Assembly (NCBI GenBank): GCA_003661185.1
Contig: QMVQ01000050.1
Location: 1-9,142, forward strand
Source of the DNA: Candidatus Alkanophagales archaeon
GTDB taxonomy: Archaea; Halobacteriota; Syntropharchaeia; Alkanophagales; B39-G2
Length of the DNA: 9,142 nucleotides
Direction of reading: 5' to 3'
Of the stretch, positions 1-6,205 are shown piece by piece. The notes beneath the pieces are model-generated. The model had not been told where the DNA came from, did not search any database, and saw only the letters and a list, made by a program, of their open reading frames with translations. Within the stretch, counting starts at the first letter, position 1, and every line of letters starts with the position of its first letter. Made by a program: the position numbers and the translations under genes.

Positions 1-35
1 AAAATAAATTCTACAATCCTTGGACTATGGTTAAA

Positions 36-46
36 GGTATATAAAG
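36..46 (+). promoter_or_regulatory. TATA-like box, distal candidate promoter for cetZ
   Basis: The run GGTATATAAAG sits after a purine-rich stretch and resembles an archaeal TATA box. With the usual spacing of about 25-28 bases, transcription would start near base 68 and give a leader of about 65 bases. That leader would carry both the GC hairpin at 81-97 and the Shine-Dalgarno-like GGGAG at 124-128. Called from sequence only. Confidence 0.5.
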
Positions 47-80
47 TTTTTAAACAGTAACCCTCTTATAATTGGCATGA

Positions 81-97
81 CGGCGTGCTGCTCGCCG
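81..97 (+). other. GC hairpin in the cetZ upstream region
   Basis: CGGCG at 81-85 pairs perfectly with CGCCG at 93-97 around a 7-base loop. It lies between the two TATA candidates. If the distal promoter is used it is in the 5' leader of the cetZ mRNA; if the proximal one is used it lies upstream of the promoter. There is no T-tract behind it, so it is not a convincing terminator. Confidence 0.4.
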
Positions 98-98
98 C

Positions 99-108
99 TA
101 ATATATTA
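99..108 (+). promoter_or_regulatory. TATA-like box, proximal candidate promoter for cetZ
   Basis: TAATATATTA is centred about 32 bases before the cetZ ATG. It would give an almost leaderless transcript starting near base 129, which would exclude the ribosome binding site at 124-128. It is therefore an alternative to the distal TATA box, not obviously an addition. Confidence 0.35.
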
Positions 109-134
109 AGTGAATAAAACATAGGGAGATTGTC

Positions 135-1280
135 ATGAGGATATTTGTGATAGGCTTTGGACAGGCGGGCGGGAAGATTGCAGATCTGTTTGTCGAGTTT
201 GACAGGCGAACCCGCCTCAACAGCGTTATAAGGGCTATAGCGATAAATACGGCAAAGCCAGACCTCATGGGGTTAAAAAACATTCCCATGGAGGACAGGA
301 TTCTCATAGGAGAGGCAGTGGTCAAAGGACATGGTGTCGGCGCTGATAACGAGCTCGGGGCGAAGATTGCCGCTGAAGATGTTTACACGATACAAAGTGC
401 CATAGACAGAAAAGAGACGCATCGGGTTGACGCATTCCTGATAGTGGCGGGCTTGGGCGGCGGGACCGGCTCCGGCGGCGCCCCCGTCCTCGCAAGGCGG
501 CTGAAGAAGTTGTATGCGGAACCCGTGTATGCGCTCGGAATACTGCCGGCGAGGGATGAGGGCAGTTTATATGCGCTGAACGCCGCCCGTAGCATGATGA
601 CGCTGATAAAGGAAGTGGACAGCTTATTCCTCTTCGATAATGACGCTTGGAAGAGAGAGAGCGAGAGCGTTAAGGACGCATACCGTTTCATGAACGAGGA
701 GATAGTGCGTCGTTTCTCGGTGCTCTTCGGTAGCGGTGAGAGCAACGAAGTCGGACAGATGGTCGTAGACGCTTCCGAGGTAATAAACACGCTCGATGCT
801 GGTGGCATCACGACAGTGGGCTACGCCGCCGAAGAGGTGGAGAGGAAAGGCAGCTTTTTAAGCAAGCTAAAAAAGAAGGATAAAGTCAGCGCTGAGACGA
901 CAGCAAGAATAACCTCTCTAACGAGAAGGGCAGCGATGGGACGCCTCACCATCCCTTGCGACATCACCACTGCTAAGAAGGCAATGATACTCGTCGCAGG
1001 TCCGCCGTCCGAACTTGACAGGAAAGGCATAGAAAAGTCGAAGACTTGGATTGAAGGTCTGATAAAGGGTGGGGAAGTGCGAGGCGGGGACTTCCCCTTG
1101 CCACGGAGCAGGCACGTCGCAGTCACCACAGTGTTTTCCGGAGTAACAGACGTCCCAAGGCTCAAAGAGCTACAAGAGATGGCGGTAGAGGCGCAGAAGA
1201 CCCTCGAAGAGATATCCAACGAAAAAGCGGAATACGAAGAGCTTTTCGAGGCTAGTGGAAAGCTAAAGCCATTGTTTTAG
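135..1280 (+). CDS. cetZ: CetZ-type tubulin/FtsZ superfamily GTPase
   Basis: A 381-residue cytoskeletal GTPase of the tubulin superfamily. The N-terminal GFGQAGGK (residues 7-14) and the tubulin signature GLGGGTGSGG (106-115) form the nucleotide-binding site. NTAKPDLMGL and GHGVGADNELG nearby are typical of CetZ rather than FtsZ. In the region equivalent to the T7 catalytic loop, SEVINTLDAGG (about 214-224) has a glutamate at 215, which I match from memory to the glutamate mutated in haloarchaeal CetZ work. CetZ proteins polymerise with GTP and, in Haloferax, affect cell shape and motility; they are not the main division FtsZ. Length fits the family. The ATG follows GGGAG (124-128) by six bases. 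The next gene starts 11 bases downstream, so the two are probably co-transcribed. No key GTP-binding residue looks lost. Confidence 0.93.
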   Translation: MRIFVIGFGQAGGKIADLFVEFDRRTRLNSVIRAIAINTAKPDLMGLKNIPMEDRILIGEAVVKGHGVGADNELGAKIAAEDVYTIQSAIDRKETHRVDAFLIVAGLGGGTGSGGAPVLARRLKKLYAEPVYALGILPARDEGSLYALNAARSMMTLIKEVDSLFLFDNDAWKRESESVKDAYRFMNEEIVRRFSVLFGSGESNEVGQMVVDASEVINTLDAGGITTVGYAAEEVERKGSFLSKLKKKDKVSAETTARITSLTRRAAMGRLTIPCDITTAKKAMILVAGPPSELDRKGIEKSKTWIEGLIKGGEVRGGDFPLPRSRHVAVTTVFSGVTDVPRLKELQEMAVEAQKTLEEISNEKAEYEELFEASGKLKPLF

Positions 1281-1288
1281 GGGGTGAT
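1281..1288 (+). promoter_or_regulatory. Ribosome binding site fixing a GTG start
   Basis: GGGGTGAT directly after the cetZ stop is close to the full anti-Shine-Dalgarno complement. It points to the GTG at 1292 as start of the next gene. The ATG at 1287 lies in another frame. Confidence 0.7.
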
Positions 1289-1291
1289 GGT

Positions 1292-2179
1292 GTGCGGGCT
1301 TCGCTTAAAAAGTGCGTGTTAGCTTTGCTCATCGCCGCATTGCTCACCACCACGCTGCTCGCACCTGCGGCGGCGTATGAATCCTCGCTGGCGCAATACC
1401 CGGATAAGACTGTTGAGGGAAAATATGTAGAAGTTGATGTCGAGAGTTCCGAGATATTTTACAGCGAGATTTTAGGCATGATTCGAGAGGGCGGGACCGT
1501 GAGAATTTCCTTAGTTCTCAAAAACTTTAGTCCTGACGTCAAAAATAGGAGGTCAGTGCTGAATTTTACGACGGAGCTTGAGAGCTGCGTCTGGGGTCTG
1601 GGAGAAGAAAATGGCGTGAGCGTGCTGAACAAGACGGAAAGGAGCATGCGGCTGCGGGTTGACCATGGCTTGGTGAGCAGCCTGACCGTAACGCTGAATG
1701 GCAAGGCGCCTGCGGTGTCGAAGCGTGAGGTAGTCACACTCCTGAACGTCAAGCAGGAAATCGGAAGCGCATATCCCGTGATAGAGATATGGGGCAATGT
1801 GACCTCAGAGCTCATAGAATCCGCAATCCTGAAGCTCAACGAGGCGCTCGAAAGCATTGAGACGGCGAACGCCACGTTGCAGAACGCAACGCAACTCGGC
1901 GCCGACGTCGGCGATGCGAAAGCCGACCTCGATCACGCCCGTCTGTATTACGAAGACGCTCTCTCGCATTATACCGCAGGGCGGACGAACGAAAGCATCG
2001 CAGCTGCGGAAAACGCTACATACTACGCAAATCTTGCGAAAAAAGGAGCTGAGGCAGGCTTGGAGGCTATTTCAGCAAGGGCGAAAAGGAAAATTTATGG
2101 GGTAGTGGGGGCAGTTGTAGCGGTCGTTGCCGTCGCCGTCATTCTTCTGATGCGGCGCAGTCGCCCGCCGTTAGGCTGA
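1292..2179 (+). CDS. Exported, sequon-rich protein with C-terminal membrane anchor
   Basis: I do not recognise a family. The 295-residue product starts at a GTG and has a clear signal peptide: basic RASLKK, a hydrophobic core at about 8-24, and a likely cleavage after APAAA (residue 28). A beta-rich-looking middle part follows. From about residue 170 to 265 the sequence becomes alanine/glutamate-rich and probably helical or coiled. A single transmembrane helix (about 268-287) ends in RRSR, placing the bulk outside and the tail inside. I count eight N-X-S/T sequons (NFS, NFT, NKT, NVT, NAT, NAT, NES, NAT), which suggests N-glycosylation as in archaeal surface proteins. It is 11 bases behind cetZ and likely in the same operon. 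A role in linking envelope and CetZ is only inference from position. Its last 41 bases overlap the end of pyrG on the other strand. Confidence 0.85.
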   Translation: MRASLKKCVLALLIAALLTTTLLAPAAAYESSLAQYPDKTVEGKYVEVDVESSEIFYSEILGMIREGGTVRISLVLKNFSPDVKNRRSVLNFTTELESCVWGLGEENGVSVLNKTERSMRLRVDHGLVSSLTVTLNGKAPAVSKREVVTLLNVKQEIGSAYPVIEIWGNVTSELIESAILKLNEALESIETANATLQNATQLGADVGDAKADLDHARLYYEDALSHYTAGRTNESIAAAENATYYANLAKKGAEAGLEAISARAKRKIYGVVGAVVAVVAVAVILLMRRSRPPLG

Positions 2180-3803
2180 GTGCCGCCTTTAAAAATGCTT
2201 TAAACGGTGGCGACGGACGTCCGGGGCGAGACTTGAACTCCGGGTGGAACTGCGTTGCGAAGAAGAACGGGTGTCCCTCTTCCCCATTTTGTGGGAGCTC
2301 TAAAATTTCCATCCTACCGTCACAACTCCCTGAAAATATCAAGCCCGCTTGCTCCAGAAGCTCGATGTATTCGGGGTTGACCTCGTAGCGGTGCCTGTGC
2401 CGCTCGTAAACCTCACGACGCTCGTAAATCCGCTCTGCTAAGGTATTTTCTTTAATGGTAATCTTGTAGTCGCCGAGACGCATCGTGCCGCCGAGGTTTT
2501 TGACGTCCCGTTGCTCAGGAAGGAGCGTCACGACGGGGTGCGGCGTCTCCGCATCAAGCTCCGAACTGCTCGCATCTTTCAAGCCGAGAACGTTGCGTGC
2601 AAATTCAATAACCGCCAGCTGAAAGCCGAAGCAGAGCCCCAGAAATGGAATTTTGCGCTCTCTGGCGTATTTCATCGCTTTCATTTTGCCAGCGGCGCCA
2701 CGGACGCCGAAGCCGCCGGGAACAAGAATGCCTTGGACCTCGGCGTCTTCAAAGAAATTAGCCAGCTTCTCGTCGCTCAAAACCTCTAAATCCTCAGCCT
2801 CTACCCAGACTGGCTCCACTCGGCAGCCAAGAGACATGGCTGCGTGCTTCAGCGCCTCTTTTATGCTGATGTAGGAATCTTCGAGCTTTGTGTATTTGCC
2901 GACGATGGCTATGCGCACCTTTTTGTCAGCGTGCTCCGCACGCTCCACCATCACACGCCACGAGGTGTCGTGCTTCCTTGGAAGCAGGCGGAGCCGCAGC
3001 ATGATGTATGCGGAAATGCCCTCCTCATCAAGGAGCAACGGCACTTTGTAAATGTCGTCCGTGTCCGGAGCACTTATGACCGCCTCCTTTTCGACATTAC
3101 AAAACATCGCAATTTTCGCCTTCGTCTCCTCCCGCAGCCGCTCCTTGCAACGACACACGATAACGTCGGGCTGCAACCCCAACTCTCTCAGCTCCTTGAC
3201 GGAGTGCTGCGTCGGTTTCGTCTTTTGCTCGCCTGAAAGCGTCGTCGGAACGAGCGTGACGTGGACAAGCAGGAAGTCATCGGGGTGTTCCTCACCTCTC
3301 ATCTGCCGAACCGCCTCGAGAAATGGCATGCTCTCGATGTCGCCGACCGTGCCGCCGATTTCTACGATACAGATATCGGCACCGCTCCTCGCAGCAACGC
3401 TCCTTATTCGCTCTTTTATCTCGTTCGTGATGTGCGGGATTATCTGGACGGTCTGCCCCAGATACTCGCCATGCCGCTCCTTATCAATGACGGAAAGGTA
3501 GATCACGCCGGTCGTGATGTTGTGCTCACGGCCGAGCTCGACGTCCACGAAACGCTCATAGTGTCCCAAATCGAGGTCGACCTCAGTGCCGTCTTTTAGG
3601 ACGAAAACCTCGCCGTGCTGGAAGGGGTTCATCGTGCCCGCATCAATGTTGATATAGGGGTCGATTTTAATGGGAACAACCTCGTAACCCTTGTCTTTCA
3701 GTATTCTGCCGATGGACGCCGCTGTGATGCCCTTGCCGAGCCCGCTCATCACTCCGCCCGTGACCACGATATACTTTATCCGTTTGCCGCCTTCCTCCCT
3801 CAT
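2139..3803 (-). CDS. pyrG: CTP synthase
   Basis: CTP synthase makes CTP from UTP, ATP and glutamine, the last step of de novo pyrimidine nucleotide synthesis, in the cytoplasm. The 554-residue protein has the N-terminal amidoligase domain with P-loop [10 protein letters not shown] (16-25), [15 protein letters not shown] (46-60) and DLGHYERF. The C-terminal class I glutamine amidotransferase domain has PGGFGVRG (362-369), the nucleophile in GLCFGFQ (Cys391) and the His/Glu pair in HPEF (His520, Glu522), so both activities should be intact. Length is slightly above the usual 530-545 because of a tail after the final helix; that tail is the part encoded in the 41-base overlap with the convergent gene. 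Its ATG overlaps the TGA of the Trm112-like gene (ATGA), with GAGGGGAGAG just upstream, so translation of the two is probably coupled. Confidence 0.97.
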   Translation of the reverse strand: MREEGGKRIKYIVVTGGVMSGLGKGITAASIGRILKDKGYEVVPIKIDPYINIDAGTMNPFQHGEVFVLKDGTEVDLDLGHYERFVDVELGREHNITTGVIYLSVIDKERHGEYLGQTVQIIPHITNEIKERIRSVAARSGADICIVEIGGTVGDIESMPFLEAVRQMRGEEHPDDFLLVHVTLVPTTLSGEQKTKPTQHSVKELRELGLQPDVIVCRCKERLREETKAKIAMFCNVEKEAVISAPDTDDIYKVPLLLDEEGISAYIMLRLRLLPRKHDTSWRVMVERAEHADKKVRIAIVGKYTKLEDSYISIKEALKHAAMSLGCRVEPVWVEAEDLEVLSDEKLANFFEDAEVQGILVPGGFGVRGAAGKMKAMKYARERKIPFLGLCFGFQLAVIEFARNVLGLKDASSSELDAETPHPVVTLLPEQRDVKNLGGTMRLGDYKITIKENTLAERIYERREVYERHRHRYEVNPEYIELLEQAGLIFSGSCDGRMEILELPQNGEEGHPFFFATQFHPEFKSRPGRPSPPFKAFLKAALSLTAGDCAASEE

Positions 3804-4006
3804 CTCTCCCCTCTTAGCTCCGGAGGTCTTAAGTCGGGAATGCCGTCCTCGATGGGGTAACGCTCGTCACAATTGCGGCAGAGCAGCACCCCGCCCACGA
3901 CCTCATCGCCTTCCTCCTCCTCAACCTCAAGCTCAAGGTCGCCTTTGCATAACGGGCATGCGAGTATCTCCATTAAACTCCGTTTCATACTCAAAAGTTT
4001 GCGCAT
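3800..4006 (-). CDS. Trm112-like zinc protein
   Basis: A 68-residue protein of the Trm112/UPF0434 family. Two CxxC pairs (Cys17/Cys20 in CPLC, Cys43/Cys46 in CRNC) should hold one zinc, and [10 protein letters not shown] near the C-terminus is typical. In eukaryotes and haloarchaea Trm112 binds and activates several methyltransferases acting on tRNA, rRNA and release factor; which partners are used here cannot be seen. The family usually begins near MKRSLMEIL (Met7, start at 3988), but the ATG at 4006 has a perfect GGAGGT at 4021-4016 nine bases away, while Met7 has none, so I take the longer form. It overlaps pyrG by 4 bases. The divergent gene on its other side begins only 37 bases away. 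Confidence 0.85.
   Translation of the reverse strand: MRKLLSMKRSLMEILACPLCKGDLELEVEEEEGDEVVGGVLLCRNCDERYPIEDGIPDLRPPELRGER
3804..3813 (-). promoter_or_regulatory. Ribosome binding site of pyrG
   Basis: Read on the minus strand, GAGGGGAGAG lies immediately before the pyrG ATG, inside the end of the Trm112-like gene. Together with the 4-base stop/start overlap it supports the chosen pyrG start and translational coupling. Confidence 0.6.
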
Positions 4007-4015
4007 TTATTATTT

Positions 4016-4021
4016 ACCTCC
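4016..4021 (-). promoter_or_regulatory. Ribosome binding site of the Trm112-like gene
   Basis: GGAGGT on the minus strand, nine bases before the ATG at 4006. It decides the start in favour of this ATG over the internal one at 3988. It implies that the mRNA is not leaderless, so the promoter must lie inside the start of the divergent gene. Confidence 0.65.
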
Positions 4022-4043
4022 TTACGCAAATGGAAATAAAGGC

Positions 4044-4682
4044 ATGCTCAGCATGGGAGAACTCCTTAGAAGTATCAGCGAAGTCCTGAGCGGCGGCGAA
4101 GCTGTGATAAAAAGGGATATTGCGAAGCTTACGGGCTGGGAAGTCTCGCTCGTGCTCGTCAAGGAGCTCGGCGGAATCTACGAGGGCACGAAGCTCGTAA
4201 AAATATTGTTCACGAACGATTTTCTCATCGATGCGAGGTTGCACGACAACGCTATGCTGCGACGGCTCGGCGAGGATTGCGACCTCTTCTTCAGGAAGAC
4301 GCTCAATGTTCGCTCCAAGGTCAGATACGACGTCACGCAGCACCGAATCTGGGTGGAATTCCCGGAAGATGCCCTCACGAGGATGGTTTTCGAAAAGATT
4401 TACGTGCCGCTGCTGCGGCGTGCGTATAAAGCAGTAATGTCAGAGTTAAGAGGTTTCCACCGCCGTGACTACTTCGGCATCGAAGTTTCGCCAGAGCTCG
4501 CCTCCGCATATTACTCGCAGGTGCGCCTCGATAAGGAAGAAGCACGAACGAGCGTGAACGCGGTCGTAAGAAGGCTAAATGACATCGAAGAGAGCATAAA
4601 TAGCTGGGAGGTGAGGCAGTTTCTAAAAGATGCCGACAGCGGGCTTGAGCAGCGGTTGCGGACGCTTTGTAGGTCGGTTTAG
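4044..4682 (+). CDS. Uncharacterised 212-residue protein
   Basis: I do not recognise this protein. It is probably soluble, since there is no signal peptide or membrane helix. The N-terminal 45 residues read as helices followed by a hydrophobic strand. The middle is mixed, with GEDCDLFFRK and a beta-like RYDVTQHRIWVEFPED. From about residue 110 it is mostly helical and charged, and the last 50 residues look like a coiled coil (KEEARTSVNAVVRRLNDIEE). The reading frame stays open upstream to 3873, but that part is antisense to the Trm112-like gene. I take the ATG at 4044; the ATG at 4053 is equally possible, and AAAGG at 4038-4042 would suit it better. A TATA-like TTTATTATTTA at about 4006-4016 would give a nearly leaderless mRNA. 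Transcribed away from Trm112-pyrG; S4e starts 142 bases downstream with its own promoter. Confidence 0.75.
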   Translation: MLSMGELLRSISEVLSGGEAVIKRDIAKLTGWEVSLVLVKELGGIYEGTKLVKILFTNDFLIDARLHDNAMLRRLGEDCDLFFRKTLNVRSKVRYDVTQHRIWVEFPEDALTRMVFEKIYVPLLRRAYKAVMSELRGFHRRDYFGIEVSPELASAYYSQVRLDKEEARTSVNAVVRRLNDIEESINSWEVRQFLKDADSGLEQRLRTLCRSV

Positions 4683-4685
4683 TAG

Positions 4686-4701
4686 GGCGGGCGCGCTCGC
4701 C
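4686..4701 (+). terminator. GC hairpin after the 212-residue protein gene
   Basis: GGCGGG pairs with CTCGCC (one G-T wobble) around CGCG, four bases after the stop codon, which is itself doubled (TAGTAG). Position suggests a transcript end or mRNA 3' structure, but there is no T-tract, which archaeal termination normally uses. Confidence 0.3.
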
Positions 4702-4745
4702 AATGCCCCAACTTCAACCCTGACGCTCAATGCATCGAGACTTGA

Positions 4746-4766
4746 CAGGCGTTGTTGCCTGCTTTT
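4746..4766 (+). terminator. Hairpin with short T-run ahead of the S4e promoter
   Basis: CAGGC (4746-4750) pairs perfectly with GCCTG (4757-4761) around GTTGTT and is followed by CTTTT. It lies upstream of the S4e TATA box, so it cannot be in the S4e leader. A terminator for the upstream gene is the simplest reading; a protein-binding site is an alternative. Confidence 0.35.
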
Positions 4767-4780
4767 GAAAGTGGGACGAA

Positions 4781-4791
4781 TTATTTATATT
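4781..4791 (+). promoter_or_regulatory. TATA box of the S4e-L5 operon
   Basis: TTATTTATATT, preceded by purine-rich GGGACGAA, is the strongest TATA-like element in the window. Expected transcription start is near 4811, giving a leader of about 14 bases that still contains GGGG at 4815-4818. Confidence 0.6.
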
Positions 4792-4824
4792 AACACGCAG
4801 CTAAAACGGCAACAGGGGAACAAG

Positions 4825-5556
4825 ATGAGCAGCAAGCACCAAAAAAGACTCTCCGCGCCAAAAACATGGAAAATAGAGCGCAAAACGCACTACTGGGCTG
4901 TGAAACCCAGACCCGGACCGCACCCTAAGGACAGAAGCATCCCGCTACTCATGCTCGTCAGGGACTTCCTTAAGCTCGCCGACAACAGCAGGGAGGCAAA
5001 GAAAATAATCAAAGAAGGGAAAATACTCGTGGACCAGAGGGTCAGGAATGACGAGAAGTTCCCAGTTGGGCTTTTCGACTCTGTTTCCATTCCCGACATA
5101 AAAAAGCACTACAGGATGCTCATAGACAGGCATGGACGGCTTACTCTCTACGAAATAGACAGTGAGAGCGCAGAGACAAAGCTTTGCAGAGTTAACAACA
5201 AAAGAGTGCTTAAAGGCGGAGTCGTCCAGCTCAACATGCACGACGGCAGAAACCTTCTGCAGCCAGAGTCGCTTGACGTGAAGACGAAGGACTCGTTGGT
5301 TCTCTCGCTGAAGGACGCCCGAATTTTAAGCCGCTTCACATACGACAAGGGGAGCAAAGCGTTCATCGTCGGCGGCAAGCACGTCGGCGAAGTCGGTGAA
5401 ATTGAAGAGATCATCGTGGTGAGGAGTTCTGAGCCGAACATGGTCAGAGTGCGACGCCTCAGCGATGGCGAGACTTTCGAGACCATTGAGGATTATGTGT
5501 TCGTTGTTGGAGAGGGGAAAGTAGAGGTGCCTGAGGTTCTGAAGGTTGCGGGATAG
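4825..5556 (+). CDS. rps4e: 30S ribosomal protein S4e
   Basis: A 243-residue small-subunit protein found in archaea and eukaryotes but not bacteria. The N-terminus (KHQKRLSAPKTWKIERK) is the characteristic basic S4e start. An S4-type RNA-binding domain follows at about 41-90, then the central S4e domain, and a KOW-like segment at about 177-210 (AFIVGGKHVGEVGEIEEI). Length is normal. The frame is open back to 4630, but the ATG at 4825 has GGGG six bases upstream and a TATA box at the right distance, and the family N-terminus starts exactly there. In most archaea S4e lies in the order L14-L24-S4e-L5-S14. Here it begins a transcription unit with L5 only; L24 is not upstream. Confidence 0.97.
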   Translation: MSSKHQKRLSAPKTWKIERKTHYWAVKPRPGPHPKDRSIPLLMLVRDFLKLADNSREAKKIIKEGKILVDQRVRNDEKFPVGLFDSVSIPDIKKHYRMLIDRHGRLTLYEIDSESAETKLCRVNNKRVLKGGVVQLNMHDGRNLLQPESLDVKTKDSLVLSLKDARILSRFTYDKGSKAFIVGGKHVGEVGEIEEIIVVRSSEPNMVRVRRLSDGETFETIEDYVFVVGEGKVEVPEVLKVAG

Positions 5557-5561
5557 TGCTT

Positions 5562-5573
5562 GAGGAGAGGAGG
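5562..5573 (+). promoter_or_regulatory. Ribosome binding site of L5
   Basis: GAGGAGAGGAGG in the 20-base gap after the S4e stop contains two overlapping Shine-Dalgarno matches, 9 and 3 bases before the ATG at 5577. It argues against the GTG at 5556, which lies before it. Confidence 0.55.
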
Positions 5574-5576
5574 AAC

Positions 5577-6134
5577 ATGGAAGCGGTCAAGGCTGCAGGC
5601 GTGAGAGAGGGAGGAAAGAAGGGAAATAGCATGCGGTGTGTCGAAATTGACAAGGTGGTCGTTAACATCGGCGTCGGCGAGAGTGGGGAGAAGCTTGCGA
5701 GAGCTGAAAAAGTTCTAACTATGATAACAGGGCAGAAACCCGTCAAGACGCTCGCAAAGAAAACAATACAACCGTTCGGCATAAAGAAGGGCGAGCCCAT
5801 TGGCGTCAAGGTGACGCTGCGGAAAGAGCGGGCGCGGGAATTCCTGAAAAAAGCGTTTAAAATTCAGAATAAATTTCTGGACTGGCAGTTCGACGAGTTC
5901 GGCAATTTCTCGTTCGGCGTCGAGGAGCACATGGACTTTGGCATCCCTTACGACCCCGACATCGGAATCTTCGGAATGGACATCTGCATATCATTTAAGC
6001 GTCCGGGCTTTCGCATCGCCGAACGCAAAATCCAAAAAAAACGCCGCATCCCCGCAAGACACAAGCTCTCAAAAGCTGAAGTTATTGAGTATTTGAAGAA
6101 GGAGTTCGGCGTCGAGGTCGTTGAGGAGCTTTGA
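5577..6134 (+). CDS. rpl5: 50S ribosomal protein L5
   Basis: A 185-residue large-subunit protein that binds 5S rRNA in the central protuberance. Diagnostic stretches are VVVNIGVGESGEKLARAEKV (27-46), TGQKPVKTLAKK (51-62), GIKKGEPIGVKVTLR (68-82), YDPDIGIFGMDI and the C-terminal EYLKKEFGVEVVEEL. Compared with other archaeal L5 proteins, which usually have about ten residues before the first conserved Met-Arg, this start gives an 18-residue Gly/Lys-rich extension. ATG 5577 has the best ribosome binding site; ATG 5631, with AAGGG seven bases ahead, would give a 167-residue form that matches the family core. It follows S4e by 20 bases and is almost certainly co-transcribed. S14, its usual downstream neighbour, is absent; a different promoter follows. 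Confidence 0.95.
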   Translation: MEAVKAAGVREGGKKGNSMRCVEIDKVVVNIGVGESGEKLARAEKVLTMITGQKPVKTLAKKTIQPFGIKKGEPIGVKVTLRKERAREFLKKAFKIQNKFLDWQFDEFGNFSFGVEEHMDFGIPYDPDIGIFGMDICISFKRPGFRIAERKIQKKRRIPARHKLSKAEVIEYLKKEFGVEVVEEL

Positions 6135-6174
6135 CCGGAAGTTCGAAGGCGGCAGCAGATTCTGGCAGCAAGAC

Positions 6175-6180
6175 TTTTAA
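6175..6180 (+). promoter_or_regulatory. TATA-like box of the geranylgeranyl reductase gene
   Basis: TTTTAA, within a purine-rich surround, is centred about 28 bases before the ATG at 6206. No Shine-Dalgarno sequence lies between, so the transcript is probably leaderless. Confidence 0.5.
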
Positions 6181-6205
6181 GCCTTTGCAAATGCTATGAA
6201 TATTG

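Noticed and set aside
383..811. A 142-codon open frame on the minus strand inside cetZ
   Set aside because: It is antisense to a clear CetZ coding sequence, is serine/leucine-rich as expected of a shadow frame, and shows no family motif.
135..1280. Annotation as the cell-division protein FtsZ
   Set aside because: The GFGQAGGK start, the GHGVGADNELG segment and the loop at 214-224 follow CetZ; the FtsZ NxDxxD catalytic loop is not seen.
2221..2246. A tRNA T-arm-like sequence on the minus strand (GGAGTTCAAGTCTCGCC)
   Set aside because: It encodes the conserved HPEFKSRPG segment of CTP synthase and has no acceptor, D or anticodon arms around it.
2844..3599. Several 110-150 codon open frames on the plus strand inside pyrG
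   Set aside because: They are complementary to conserved CTP synthase domains, and their translations have no recognisable domain or ribosome binding site.
3873..4043. Upstream extension of the 212-residue protein
   Set aside because: The extra part is antisense to the zinc-protein gene and is a low-complexity Ser/Pro run, typical of reverse translation of an acidic segment.
4630..4824. In-frame extension of S4e by 65 codons
   Set aside because: It overlaps the preceding gene and runs through the hairpins and TATA box; the family N-terminus begins at the ATG at 4825.
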